A stretch of DNA of 64,000 bases from Leifsonia sp. SCN 70-46 (GTDB lineage Bacteria; Actinomycetota; Actinomycetes; Actinomycetales; Microbacteriaceae), in the NCBI GenBank assembly GCA_001725325.1, contig MEFY01000002.1:1243559-1307558 (forward strand), in the 5' to 3' direction. Every line of letters begins with the position of its first letter. Within the stretch, counting starts at the first letter, position 1. This document shows, piece by piece, positions 54,839 through 61,597 of the stretch. The translations under genes were made by a program, and so were the position numbers. The notes under the pieces were generated by a model that did not search any database, was not told the origin of the DNA, and saw nothing but the letters and a program-made list of their open reading frames with translations.

Positions 54839-55495
54839 ATGCTGCAACTGACGAGTCGGGATGAAGCGATGCTCGACTGGATGAACGTGGTCAGACTGGC
54901 CGACGTCGACGCGATCCGGTGGGCGCTCTCCGCCTACCAGGAAGACCACGACGGCCCGGTGAGCGTGCGCCGCGCGAACCACTGGATCGCGCGGATGGCG
55001 GAGCTTGGGTACCTCGGGCGAGTGCGACCGGTGTATCGCGATCGGCAGATCGTTTGGCCAACGCACCAGTCATCGGGTCGATCACGGCCGCGCCTCTTTC
55101 GGCAGACGATGCGCCACGAGCTGGCAGTGGCATCTATTTCCGCCCGCTACTTGGCCGCTGGATACGCCTGGGCGCGCGACAGCCGTCCCGGAGCTATTTC
55201 ATCTCATCAGGCAGACGGCGTCGCCTTACTGCCTAACGGTCATGAACTTGTCGAGGTCGAACTCACTTCAAAGACTGCCGTTAGGTACTCGGGCATAATG
55301 CGAGATCATGCCGGACGACTTGGTCGGGGGGATGTGTTAAAGGTCTGTTATTTCACAACAGAGGAGGTAGGTCGAACTGTCAAACGCGAGGCTGATCAGT
55401 TTCTGTTCCGAGACGTAAGACCGCTACTTGTCGTTCGCCCAGTACTAGATCTTTACGGCCCGCCAGCAATCGGCGCCTTCGATCTGCAATCCTGA
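54839..55495 (+). CDS. Replication-relaxation family protein
   Basis: 218 aa. An N-terminal winged-helix region (LTSRDEAMLDWMNVVRLADVDAIRWAL) and VRRANHWIARMAELGYLGRVR precede a nuclease-like core. The core reads HQADGVALLPNG, then HELVEVELTSKTAVRYSGIM, giving D126...E139/E141...K145. This is the pattern of actinobacterial replication-relaxation proteins found on plasmids and integrative elements. GAGG lies 6 bp before the ATG. The adjacent long hairpins would be a natural DNA target. The exact biochemical role of the family is not established. Confidence 0.78.
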   Translation: MLQLTSRDEAMLDWMNVVRLADVDAIRWALSAYQEDHDGPVSVRRANHWIARMAELGYLGRVRPVYRDRQIVWPTHQSSGRSRPRLFRQTMRHELAVASISARYLAAGYAWARDSRPGAISSHQADGVALLPNGHELVEVELTSKTAVRYSGIMRDHAGRLGRGDVLKVCYFTTEEVGRTVKREADQFLFRDVRPLLVVRPVLDLYGPPAIGAFDLQS

Positions 55496-55554
55496 ACACT
55501 CCTACGTCGGTGCCTGCGGTCTCGAACGATCCTCAAACACTAGGATCGTGACTC

Positions 55555-56322
55555 ATGGCGCGAAGATGGCTGACGGGGTGGCGGATCATCCTGGCCGTCG
55601 TAGCCCTCGTCGTCGGCACAGGGAAAGCTCTTGTGGACATAGGAGTACTTAACTCCAAGCCCGGATACGGCAGTTTGGTGATTATTGGCGGCGGAATCGT
55701 CGTCTTTGTAGATGCCATTGGTCGAATCATCATCGCGAACCATCAACATAAGTCATCGACCATGCAGGCCGACCTTGACAAGGCGGTACAGTCCACACTT
55801 AAGACGGTCTCCGAAGCAACGGGGCTTGACGTGTGGTCCCTCGGTGGCAGCGTGTTCGTACCAAGGAAAGCAGGCCTTGCGCGGCGGACGTTGATCCTTG
55901 ACCGAGTAGCGCGTGTGAGACTTTCAGACTCGCCGCAGGCTACCGCTGTGAAATGGACGCCCGGTAAGGGCGTGGTTGGGCAAGTGTGGGAGGAGCGTCG
56001 AGCAAAGTATCAGAGTTGGCGGAAGATCGCGGAGCGCTATACGGCCGACCAGCTAACGCCGGAGTCGTTTGACAGGATCCGAGAGGAAACACGTTCTGGA
56101 TTCACGTTTGCGGAGTTCCGCGGAATTGTCGAAAAGTACGCAGAGATCAGGGCGGTCCCTATCTGGGACACGGCCCAAAAGACGGTTATAGGCGTTTTTT
56201 CGATAGACGTTTCAATGACGGACAAGCATCCGAGTCTAGGAAATTGCCTCGCGAGTCAACAAGCCAAGGAAACCGCTGAAAGAGGAGCGGCAGTGCTATC
56301 CAATGTCCTTCGCAAGCGTTAA
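55555..56322 (+). CDS. Membrane protein with GAF-like sensor domain
   Basis: 255 aa. Two N-terminal transmembrane segments (WRIILAVVALVVGTGKALVDIG and GYGSLVIIGGGIVVFVDAIGRIII) precede a cytosolic domain. It starts LDKAVQSTLKTVSEATGLDVW and contains VKWTPGKGVVGQVWEERR and AVPIWDTAQKTVIGVFSIDVS. The G-K-G-V-V-G-x-V-W and V-I-G-V-x-S-I-D elements are typical of GAF domains that bind small ligands. It has no output domain. TAGGAT 9 bp before the ATG suggests a leaderless promoter. It is followed 27 bp on by a 57-aa gene. Confidence 0.7.
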   Translation: MARRWLTGWRIILAVVALVVGTGKALVDIGVLNSKPGYGSLVIIGGGIVVFVDAIGRIIIANHQHKSSTMQADLDKAVQSTLKTVSEATGLDVWSLGGSVFVPRKAGLARRTLILDRVARVRLSDSPQATAVKWTPGKGVVGQVWEERRAKYQSWRKIAERYTADQLTPESFDRIREETRSGFTFAEFRGIVEKYAEIRAVPIWDTAQKTVIGVFSIDVSMTDKHPSLGNCLASQQAKETAERGAAVLSNVLRKR

Positions 56323-56349
56323 TCTCTCAGTATTGGAAAAGGAGGAGAA

Positions 56350-56523
56350 ATGAGCTCAGCATCGTCTGCACCGCGCCTCTCCCAGGCCCAGCTACGGGAC
56401 CTCTTCTACTCAAATATGAGAGCAATGAATCCAAGTCAGGATCTCGCTCGAGCTATCGATCGAGCCGAGGCGCGGGAAGCGCCTTCGGAATCTCCAAACG
56501 TTCAGGCCGAGTCCTCTAAGTAG
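56350..56523 (+). CDS. Small hypothetical protein (57 aa)
   Basis: GGAGGAG sits 2-3 bp before the ATG, 27 bp after the GAF-like gene, so it is probably cotranscribed. The product (LSQAQLRDLFYSNMRAMNPS, then DLARAIDRAEAREAPSE) is charged, probably helical and without signal or membrane segment. No family was recognised. It ends 7 bp from the end of the convergent protease gene. Confidence 0.55.
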   Translation: MSSASSAPRLSQAQLRDLFYSNMRAMNPSQDLARAIDRAEAREAPSESPNVQAESSK

Positions 56524-56530
56524 CTAAGTC

Positions 56531-56935
56531 TCAGGTGCCTTCGGGTCTGCGTCTCAATGGAGTCAGCGTCGTTAAATCCGCACGAGCATCAAATCTGACG
56601 ACAAACTGATCGAAGAACCCTCGCAGTCCAAGGACCGCGTGGTGATCCCAATCCTCCGTGAACCCGACATCACATGTCCAAGTGTATTTCTCGACTCGGA
56701 GCTCGACAGGCATCACATGACTGAAGTACTGGTTTCCTGCGATCTTGAAAATCTGAGGCTTCGCTTGAGTCAAGTCGAGCCCAAGTAGGTCGGCCCAGTC
56801 TTTCGACACGCGCGTCTTGCCAGCACCGCTGTCCGCGAGGCCCCAAAACTTTCGGGTGGGTAGGTCTGCGAAGGCAACGTGAACGAACGGCCTCCGCGTC
56901 ATTTGGGGAGGGATCACTTGGAAGTCGTACTTCAA
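56531..56935 (-). CDS. Retropepsin-like aspartic protease
   Basis: 134 aa. FWGLADSGAGKTRVSKDW has the D-S-G-A active-site motif (Asp35), and DHHAVLGLRGFFDQFVVRFD is the second hallmark (I/V-L-G-x-x-F), giving a single-lobe retroviral-type protease that would dimerise. I chose the TTG at 56935 because it overlaps the previous stop (TTGA) with GGAGGA about 10 bp upstream. A TTG at 56974 is an alternative. It is the last gene of the eight-gene operon; its substrate is probably another product of the operon. Confidence 0.72.
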   Translation of the reverse strand: MKYDFQVIPPQMTRRPFVHVAFADLPTRKFWGLADSGAGKTRVSKDWADLLGLDLTQAKPQIFKIAGNQYFSHVMPVELRVEKYTWTCDVGFTEDWDHHAVLGLRGFFDQFVVRFDARADLTTLTPLRRRPEGT

Positions 56936-57441
56936 TCGCCGACATCCTCCGACGGTCGCTCGGTCGGTATCCAAAAGACTGTTGCGTCGCTCTCCCCGAG
57001 GAGCTCATGGAGTTTGAACAGACTGGTGGCTGTCCGGAGAAGATGGCCGTCGGCCACGGCGGCCCATTCGCCCTTGTGGCGCTGGAGTTCAGTCGAGGCC
57101 TTTGCCGTCAATGACAGCCCATCCGTTCCTTCAGCTAGACCGGGTAGGTCGCGAACCCGCTCAGGCACGATCAGCTCGGATGGCGAGATCTTGTCGTCCC
57201 CCCAGACCAAAGTAAATTTCAGGCGAAGAAGGGCGTCTTGAACACTCGCTAGTCCGATTTCGTCCGACCTAAGGCCGGTCGCTCTCGCGACCAAGGATGC
57301 GGCCTCGACCCGTCGGTCCTGAACGACGACCTCGAGACGGCTGGCATCACCCTCCGGCATTGCAGCCGCTGCTTCCTCCAAAGACTCAGTGCTCAGAGGG
57401 ATCTCGTTGCCATTCCTCAGCTTCATTTGCGCGACGGTCAT
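56932..57441 (-). CDS. Hypothetical protein (169 aa) of the QueC-like operon
   Basis: The ATG overlaps the previous stop as ATGA and GGGAGGA lies upstream. The N-terminal ~50 residues (KLRNGNEIPLSTESLEEAAAAMPEG, LEVVVQDRRVEAASLVARATG) look like a small alpha/beta unit. The remainder carries LRLKFTLVWGDDKISPSELIVPERVRDLPGL and DATVFWIPTERPSED. No family was recognised. It sits between the SagB-like and protease genes and could be the protease substrate. Confidence 0.6.
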   Translation of the reverse strand: MTVAQMKLRNGNEIPLSTESLEEAAAAMPEGDASRLEVVVQDRRVEAASLVARATGLRSDEIGLASVQDALLRLKFTLVWGDDKISPSELIVPERVRDLPGLAEGTDGLSLTAKASTELQRHKGEWAAVADGHLLRTATSLFKLHELLGESDATVFWIPTERPSEDVGD

Positions 57442-58175
57442 GCCGGTATCCTCCCACCCAGCGCGAGGGCACCGAGTATGGCGGACGGCCACGATTCGGA
57501 GGGTTCCTGCGTTATAGAGACGCTCCCCAAGATCGTGGAACTGTGGCCCAAAGCAGTTGCAAGGAGATGTGCGAGCCCGAGAAACACGCCAGCGTCGCGC
57601 CAAAGAAGACTTTCGCCGCCCGGGTAGCGATCACTCGTTAGACGGGGTTCGCTTGCCGCAAAAAGGACCGCCGCCGGCTGCCAGCCATTGCCCAGCGCGT
57701 CCAAGGCGTCGGACATAAAACGAGTGCCGTCAGGCACCTGCACTTCGTCCACACCTCCCGTGCCTCGTCGGTACCAACCGGAATGCATGGCATCGCAGCT
57801 ATTCACGAAAATTAATGGCTCGATACTGTGCACCCCCCCGGCCGATGGAAAAAGCCTTGACCTCCACCAGCGTCCAGCTGCATCCTGCTGCTGCGATCGT
57901 GTTCGCGCGAGAAGGTCGAGCAAAGCCACCACCGAATCGCGATCGATCGGGCCCCCTTCAATGATTGAGTTTCTTTTCTCAAGGACGTCAGAGAGCTTGC
58001 CCAGCTCTGGCCGGGCTTCGTCTATCTGGACGACATCTCCAACCTTCTCCAGTCGATCGATCCAGTGTGAGCGACTGAATCCAAGCGGCTCAAAGGAATC
58101 TGCGTTGACGGGGCGCACCTGGGTCGCCGCAAGGAGCGAGTGGTTGAAAGGCGGATCTGAGGCTCGAGAGCTCAT
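57438..58175 (-). CDS. SagB/nitroreductase-like protein
   Basis: 245 aa. RSRLFPSAGGVHSIEPLIFV, SGWYRRGTGG and the late LLWRDAGVFLGLAHLLATALG match the SagB/ThcOx branch of the nitroreductase fold (P-S-A-G-x-x-H-x-x-E, G-x-Y, and E/D-A-G-x-x-x-x-x-L-x-x-x-A-L-G). Such enzymes use FMN to oxidise azolines or reduce small substrates. The usual glutamate of EAGH is an Asp here. ATGA overlaps on both sides bind it to the QueC-like gene and the 169-aa gene. Confidence 0.68.
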   Translation of the reverse strand: MSSRASDPPFNHSLLAATQVRPVNADSFEPLGFSRSHWIDRLEKVGDVVQIDEARPELGKLSDVLEKRNSIIEGGPIDRDSVVALLDLLARTRSQQQDAAGRWWRSRLFPSAGGVHSIEPLIFVNSCDAMHSGWYRRGTGGVDEVQVPDGTRFMSDALDALGNGWQPAAVLFAASEPRLTSDRYPGGESLLWRDAGVFLGLAHLLATALGHSSTILGSVSITQEPSESWPSAILGALALGGRIPA

Positions 58176-58807
58176 CTCAATCGACTCAACTCACTAAGTA
58201 CTTGATCGCGTTTGTAGCAGCCGGGGCACTCCCCACATGGAAGATTGCTGGTGTGGCAGGAATGTGTCCAGGCAAGGAGAGAGTCGGGAATTCCACTCCA
58301 CTTAACGAGATCGACAGTGCTCATGTTTATCGCCGGAGCGGCAACTGACAAGTTGCCCTCCTGCGCATGGAGAAGTATGTTCAATGCTTGGTAGAAGGGT
58401 GCGCCGCCATCTTTGTGGCGGTCGCCGTCTCCGAGCACCGAGCCGGTAAGAATGTCGACATTCGCGTCACGCGACTCGGAGTTCGCGTGCACAACCGCCC
58501 ACGCGGCAGCGGAGGTGACGAGCATTTGATTGCGAAATGGCCACCACTCGGGACTCGGCCAATGCTGAGGAATGTCTTGGCCCGATAGAAGGCCGCCAGC
58601 CGTGGCGGAGTGATCGATGCGAATCGCCGCGTGGTCGATTAGAAGGCCTCGAGCGACTGCTTGTGCGGCCCTTCCTTCGGCCTCTGCAGACCTCTGGCCG
58701 TAATCGATGAAAAGCGTATTCGTGGGGCGCAGCTTGAAAGCCAGCGCGGAACTGTCGACGCCGCCGGATAGGAGAAGGAGCGTCCTTCGAGTATCGCGGT
58801 CCGTCAA
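58172..58807 (-). CDS. QueC-like (7-cyano-7-deazaguanine synthase family) protein
   Basis: 211 aa from a TTG at 58807 that overlaps the previous stop (TTGA). Motifs in order: PP-loop LLLLSGGVDSSALAF (residues 10-24), FIDYGQRSAEAEG, WPFRNQMLVTSAAAWAV, ILTGSVLGDGD and TWxHSC-type WTHSCHTSNLPCGECPGCYKR, with four zinc ligands Cys184, 191, 194 and 197. All active-site landmarks of QueC are kept. No folE/queD/queE genes are nearby, so tRNA queuosine synthesis is unlikely to be its role. QueC homologues serve defence in Qat and type IV CBASS. A longer start at ATG 58849 is possible. Confidence 0.85.
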   Translation of the reverse strand: MTDRDTRRTLLLLSGGVDSSALAFKLRPTNTLFIDYGQRSAEAEGRAAQAVARGLLIDHAAIRIDHSATAGGLLSGQDIPQHWPSPEWWPFRNQMLVTSAAAWAVVHANSESRDANVDILTGSVLGDGDRHKDGGAPFYQALNILLHAQEGNLSVAAPAINMSTVDLVKWSGIPDSLLAWTHSCHTSNLPCGECPGCYKRDQVLSELSRLR

Positions 58808-60060
58808 GTGATCCAGCCCGGTACTGGTCGGAGGCCCATGCCCGCCCATACAGCCCGATAACAGGCGGTGGAGAGGTCGCGGTGGAGCTCGACTCGGGTG
58901 CCGGCCATCATCTTTATGCCGTCCGAATTCACCGACGTACCGAACCCGACCACCGGAATGCCGTGTCGCACTGCCCAACCGACTTCGAATACCGTGCCCG
59001 GATCGCCATGATCCAAAAGGGCGATAACGGCGTCACATTCAAGAAGACCATCAAGGTCCTTCTGAGCGACTTCGAGTCCGCCGTGACCGACTTTATGCAC
59101 TGGTGACCAGACGTCAGCGCCGAGGCTGTACAGCTCATCCCGGACGGATTCAACGAGCCATCTTTCGGAAACGCTGAAGAACGGAGCGGCTAGGTAGATG
59201 CGCGGGCTAGTGGGGTCCACGGGACGAGGGAGGGAGCCGTAGTGGCCGGATAAGACATCAATCGGGACGGCCGGGCTCTTTGTGGAACACCAATGGGCTG
59301 CCGCCGCAGACCCCGTTCGTGCCGCTTCGACCAGGTCAGCACCCTTATCAATCGCGTGCGCAAGACCCGCCGAGAAGGTGTCGCCGCTTCCGATGGGCCA
59401 GACTCGGGCCGTCGGATGCGCGCCGACGAAGTCGTGGCGAATCGCACCCTGCCCGTCCCTGCTACTCACAATGCATCCTGCGGCGCCACGTTTTGTGACT
59501 ACACCTGACACATTCGCATTCAGCTCGAGAACTCTTGACGACGCCTCAAGAACGTCACCCCGCTCGCCTATCTTCCGTATCTCGGTGCTATTGGCGACCA
59601 TAATCACGCGCGCATCCGCGAACGATTTGAGGTTAACGGGCTCAGCGTCTCGAGGACGTTGTGGATCGAAGATGACCGTCTCTGCGTCCACATGAACGCC
59701 AGACAGCGGAGCTTCTATTAGACCGAAGACTAAGGCGGTTCTATCCCCGGCGACTATCTCCTGGTCTTCTAGGAGCCGGGAATTGGGCCCATTCACCGCG
59801 GGGGTGCTTATAGGGGTGATGTAGCGAAACGCTACCGGTTCGGATCGGCGCGGGTTGTCCGCCGCTAGCTCGACCTTGAGGGACCAAGCTACAACCGCAG
59901 CTTCGTCCAACAGTTCTTCGTCTGTGTCAAGCACTGTATGCAGCACAGGGGGTTCGTCGCGGCCCGAGAGAGCCGCTGCCGCGCGCATGCCCGATCCGCG
60001 AAGCTCATGCGAGTCCGGCACCACGACGATCTCGCCGTACGTGCCGCCTACGACGATCAT
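58804..60060 (-). CDS. PfkB-type kinase fused to nucleoside 2-deoxyribosyltransferase
   Basis: 418 aa. Residues 1-285 resemble ribokinase/PfkB: MIVVGGTYGEIVVV, GSGMRAAAALSG, ANSTEIRKIGE, VVTKRGAAGCIVSS, and WPIGSGDTFSAGLAHAI with catalytic Asp227. Residues 287-418 are a nucleoside 2-deoxyribosyltransferase: RIYLAAPFFSVSERWL, then LLDHGDPGTVFEVGWAVRHG with the catalytic Glu. Together they could transfer a base to a deoxyribose and phosphorylate the nucleoside. ATGA and TTGA overlaps join it to both neighbours. The fusion is unusual. Confidence 0.8.
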   Translation of the reverse strand: MIVVGGTYGEIVVVPDSHELRGSGMRAAAALSGRDEPPVLHTVLDTDEELLDEAAVVAWSLKVELAADNPRRSEPVAFRYITPISTPAVNGPNSRLLEDQEIVAGDRTALVFGLIEAPLSGVHVDAETVIFDPQRPRDAEPVNLKSFADARVIMVANSTEIRKIGERGDVLEASSRVLELNANVSGVVTKRGAAGCIVSSRDGQGAIRHDFVGAHPTARVWPIGSGDTFSAGLAHAIDKGADLVEAARTGSAAAAHWCSTKSPAVPIDVLSGHYGSLPRPVDPTSPRIYLAAPFFSVSERWLVESVRDELYSLGADVWSPVHKVGHGGLEVAQKDLDGLLECDAVIALLDHGDPGTVFEVGWAVRHGIPVVGFGTSVNSDGIKMMAGTRVELHRDLSTACYRAVWAGMGLRPVPGWIT

Positions 60061-60392
60061 CTCTGGTGGACGTCGACAGTCACGGAACCGCCAGCGATGT
60101 CCACTACTACCGCTTCGTACTCAACGCCGTCCGCGAGACAACGTCGCAGTCGAGCGATGTCTCGCGTGATGGCGCCGACGGTCTCCCCGGACAGCAGCGT
60201 CGCGATGACCGCGCGAGGGGTGTCTATTGCGACCACATCGAGCAGCTCGCCAAGAGTGAGCTCCGCGACTATGTCGGGGGTGGGAGATCCAAGAACCGTC
60301 TGGAACTGTTGAGGACATGCGTCGTCCTCGCCGCCCCCCGCGCCGCCCAGTGAAGAGCTTGGGCGAGTAACGCTCGGATCGCTGCCGCTCAT
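60057..60392 (-). CDS. Hypothetical protein (111 aa) of the QueC-like operon
   Basis: GGAGGGTTGAAC precedes the ATG. A flexible Ser/Gly/Pro/Asp-rich N-terminus of about 35 residues (beginning MSGSDPSV) is followed by VAELTLGELLDVVAIDTPRAV, ITRDIARLRRCLADGVEYEAVVV and a final VTVDVHQR strand. No family was recognised. A flexible tail with Gly at position 3 makes it one candidate acceptor for a QueC-like modifying enzyme; this is conjecture. Its stop overlaps the kinase-transferase start as ATGA. Confidence 0.6.
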   Translation of the reverse strand: MSGSDPSVTRPSSSLGGAGGGEDDACPQQFQTVLGSPTPDIVAELTLGELLDVVAIDTPRAVIATLLSGETVGAITRDIARLRRCLADGVEYEAVVVDIAGGSVTVDVHQR

Positions 60393-60424
60393 GTTCAACC
60401 CTCCTTCGAGATCCTGATGCGAGG

Positions 60425-61276
60425 TTATACCGATATCGAGAGTTTGGAGGGCTCCGTCTGGGTATCTCTCACGTCCCACACCGGTAAGAGTGTCTCGGAG
60501 TAATTTCGCACGCCAAGGATGTCATGCGCGTCGCGTTCCGATCGTGCCATTCGACTCCAAATGCACGCGTCGAGCATGGCGGCCCTGAGTCCGGCGTGTG
60601 CAGCCCACTGCAGAAAGGCGTTCTCGAATTCGAGGTAGTCTCGCGGGAGAACCCAGTCAGGATCGAATACCCCAGCGACCGTGCCAGCACGAGCTATGTG
60701 AATGTCGATGATCGCGACTTGATCACTTGATCGATTGTTGCGTACCACCCAGCTCGCGGTCTTCGGCCCGACTCCGACGATTCTCGTTAGCCAATCGCGG
60801 AGTTCAACGTCGTCGGCCGGAGCCTCGTTGTCCCGTAGATGGTCGATGCCTGCAACGATCCGAGCCGCACGCTGACGTGGAAAGCGGTACCGACGCTGGC
60901 GCCCACGCACGGATAGCGGCACGAGAAGCAGCTCCTCAACCTGTTCTGGAGTCCAACGGCCACTGTCAGCGAAGACTCCTTCGGCTCGCAGCTGTTCGAA
61001 CGCAGCATTGCCAAGTTCAAAAGGCACACCGAACCCGCCCAGGAGACAAACACCCAACTCCTCGAGCAGGGAGCCTCCCAACTTGAAGCTGGCGGGAGCT
61101 TCAACTGCAGATGCAGCCGACTCCCAAAAAGCAGCCGAGCCCAGTTGCCAGGCCAGGCCCGCCCAGTATTGACGTGGCGTGTTCGATCGGGTGCTCGGGG
61201 CAATCGACCGCAACTCGCCCCGGAGTGAGTTATGAGCCGGGGTCTGCATTGTCAGGCGGGGTGCTGTGATCGTCAT
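60425..61276 (-). CDS. 8-oxoguanine DNA glycosylase (OGG)-fold protein
   Basis: 283 aa. The helix-hairpin-helix ELRDWLTRIVGVGPKTASWV carries the lysine of OGG-type bifunctional glycosylases (Lys172), followed by the catalytic Asp191 in AIIDIHIARAG. The N-terminal ~110 residues lack an obvious OGG N-domain, and the C-terminal end (HAGLRAAMLDACIWSRM) differs from housekeeping enzymes. OGG-fold proteins are known ancillary members of type IV CBASS. Its ATG overlaps the XRE regulator stop (ATGA); a 32-bp gap follows it. Confidence 0.8.
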   Translation of the reverse strand: MTITAPRLTMQTPAHNSLRGELRSIAPSTRSNTPRQYWAGLAWQLGSAAFWESAASAVEAPASFKLGGSLLEELGVCLLGGFGVPFELGNAAFEQLRAEGVFADSGRWTPEQVEELLLVPLSVRGRQRRYRFPRQRAARIVAGIDHLRDNEAPADDVELRDWLTRIVGVGPKTASWVVRNNRSSDQVAIIDIHIARAGTVAGVFDPDWVLPRDYLEFENAFLQWAAHAGLRAAMLDACIWSRMARSERDAHDILGVRNYSETLLPVWDVRDTQTEPSKLSISV

Positions 61277-61539
61277 TCGAGTGTGTCCGCTCTCTTGTCG
61301 ACGGGGGTGACTAGTTGGTCGAGCGTGATGCCCACCGCGTGCGCGATCAGGGCGACGGTGTACAAGCCCGGGTTCGAGACCCGCCCCGTTTCGATGCTGC
61401 GAATGGAGTCGAGGCTCACCCCGCTTTGACGGGCTAGATCAGCGCCGCTCATCCCGAGCGAAGTACGTCGCTCCGCGAGTGACGCACCCACGGCCTTGCC
61501 AAATGCGAGCTCCGCTACCGTAGCGGGCTTGCGACTCAT
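61273..61539 (-). CDS. XRE-family regulator heading the QueC-like operon
   Basis: 88 aa. The HTH reads GASLAERRTSLGMSGADLARQSGVSLDSIRSIETGRVSNPGLYTVALIAHAVGITLDQLV, the standard phage-repressor-like five helices. The ATG at 61539 has no ribosome-binding site but lies 6 bp after a consensus TATAAT, so a leaderless mRNA is likely. A 14-bp palindrome covers the -10 box, suggesting autorepression of the whole operon. Confidence 0.82.
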   Translation of the reverse strand: MSRKPATVAELAFGKAVGASLAERRTSLGMSGADLARQSGVSLDSIRSIETGRVSNPGLYTVALIAHAVGITLDQLVTPVDKRADTLE

Positions 61540-61545
61540 GCGTTT

Positions 61546-61560
61546 ATTATACATGTATAA
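61546..61560 (-). promoter_or_regulatory. Leaderless promoter and palindromic operator of the eight-gene operon
   Basis: TATAAT (minus strand, 61551-61546) is separated by 6 bases from the ATG at 61539. The perfect palindrome TTATACATGTATAA (61547-61560) overlaps it. It is AT-rich, in sharp contrast to its surroundings. The repressor is probably the XRE protein encoded immediately downstream. Confidence 0.7.
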
Positions 61561-61597
61561 AAATAGAAGTTGATTCTCGGGTTCTCGGTGAACTTGA

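Noticed and set aside
54438-54851. Coding frame on the plus strand through the hairpin region
   Set aside because: It runs through both perfect hairpins, has biased low-complexity composition, overlaps the start of the replication-relaxation gene and resembles no family.
58172-60060. Qat defence system
   Set aside because: A QueC-like protein is present, but no P-loop ATPase (QatA) or TatD-type nuclease (QatD) is encoded next to it.
56531-61539. Complete type IV CBASS operon
   Set aside because: QueC-like and OGG-like genes suggested it, but no protein here or elsewhere in the island shows a CD-NTase G-S/G-T...D-x-D motif, and no TGT-like gene is present.
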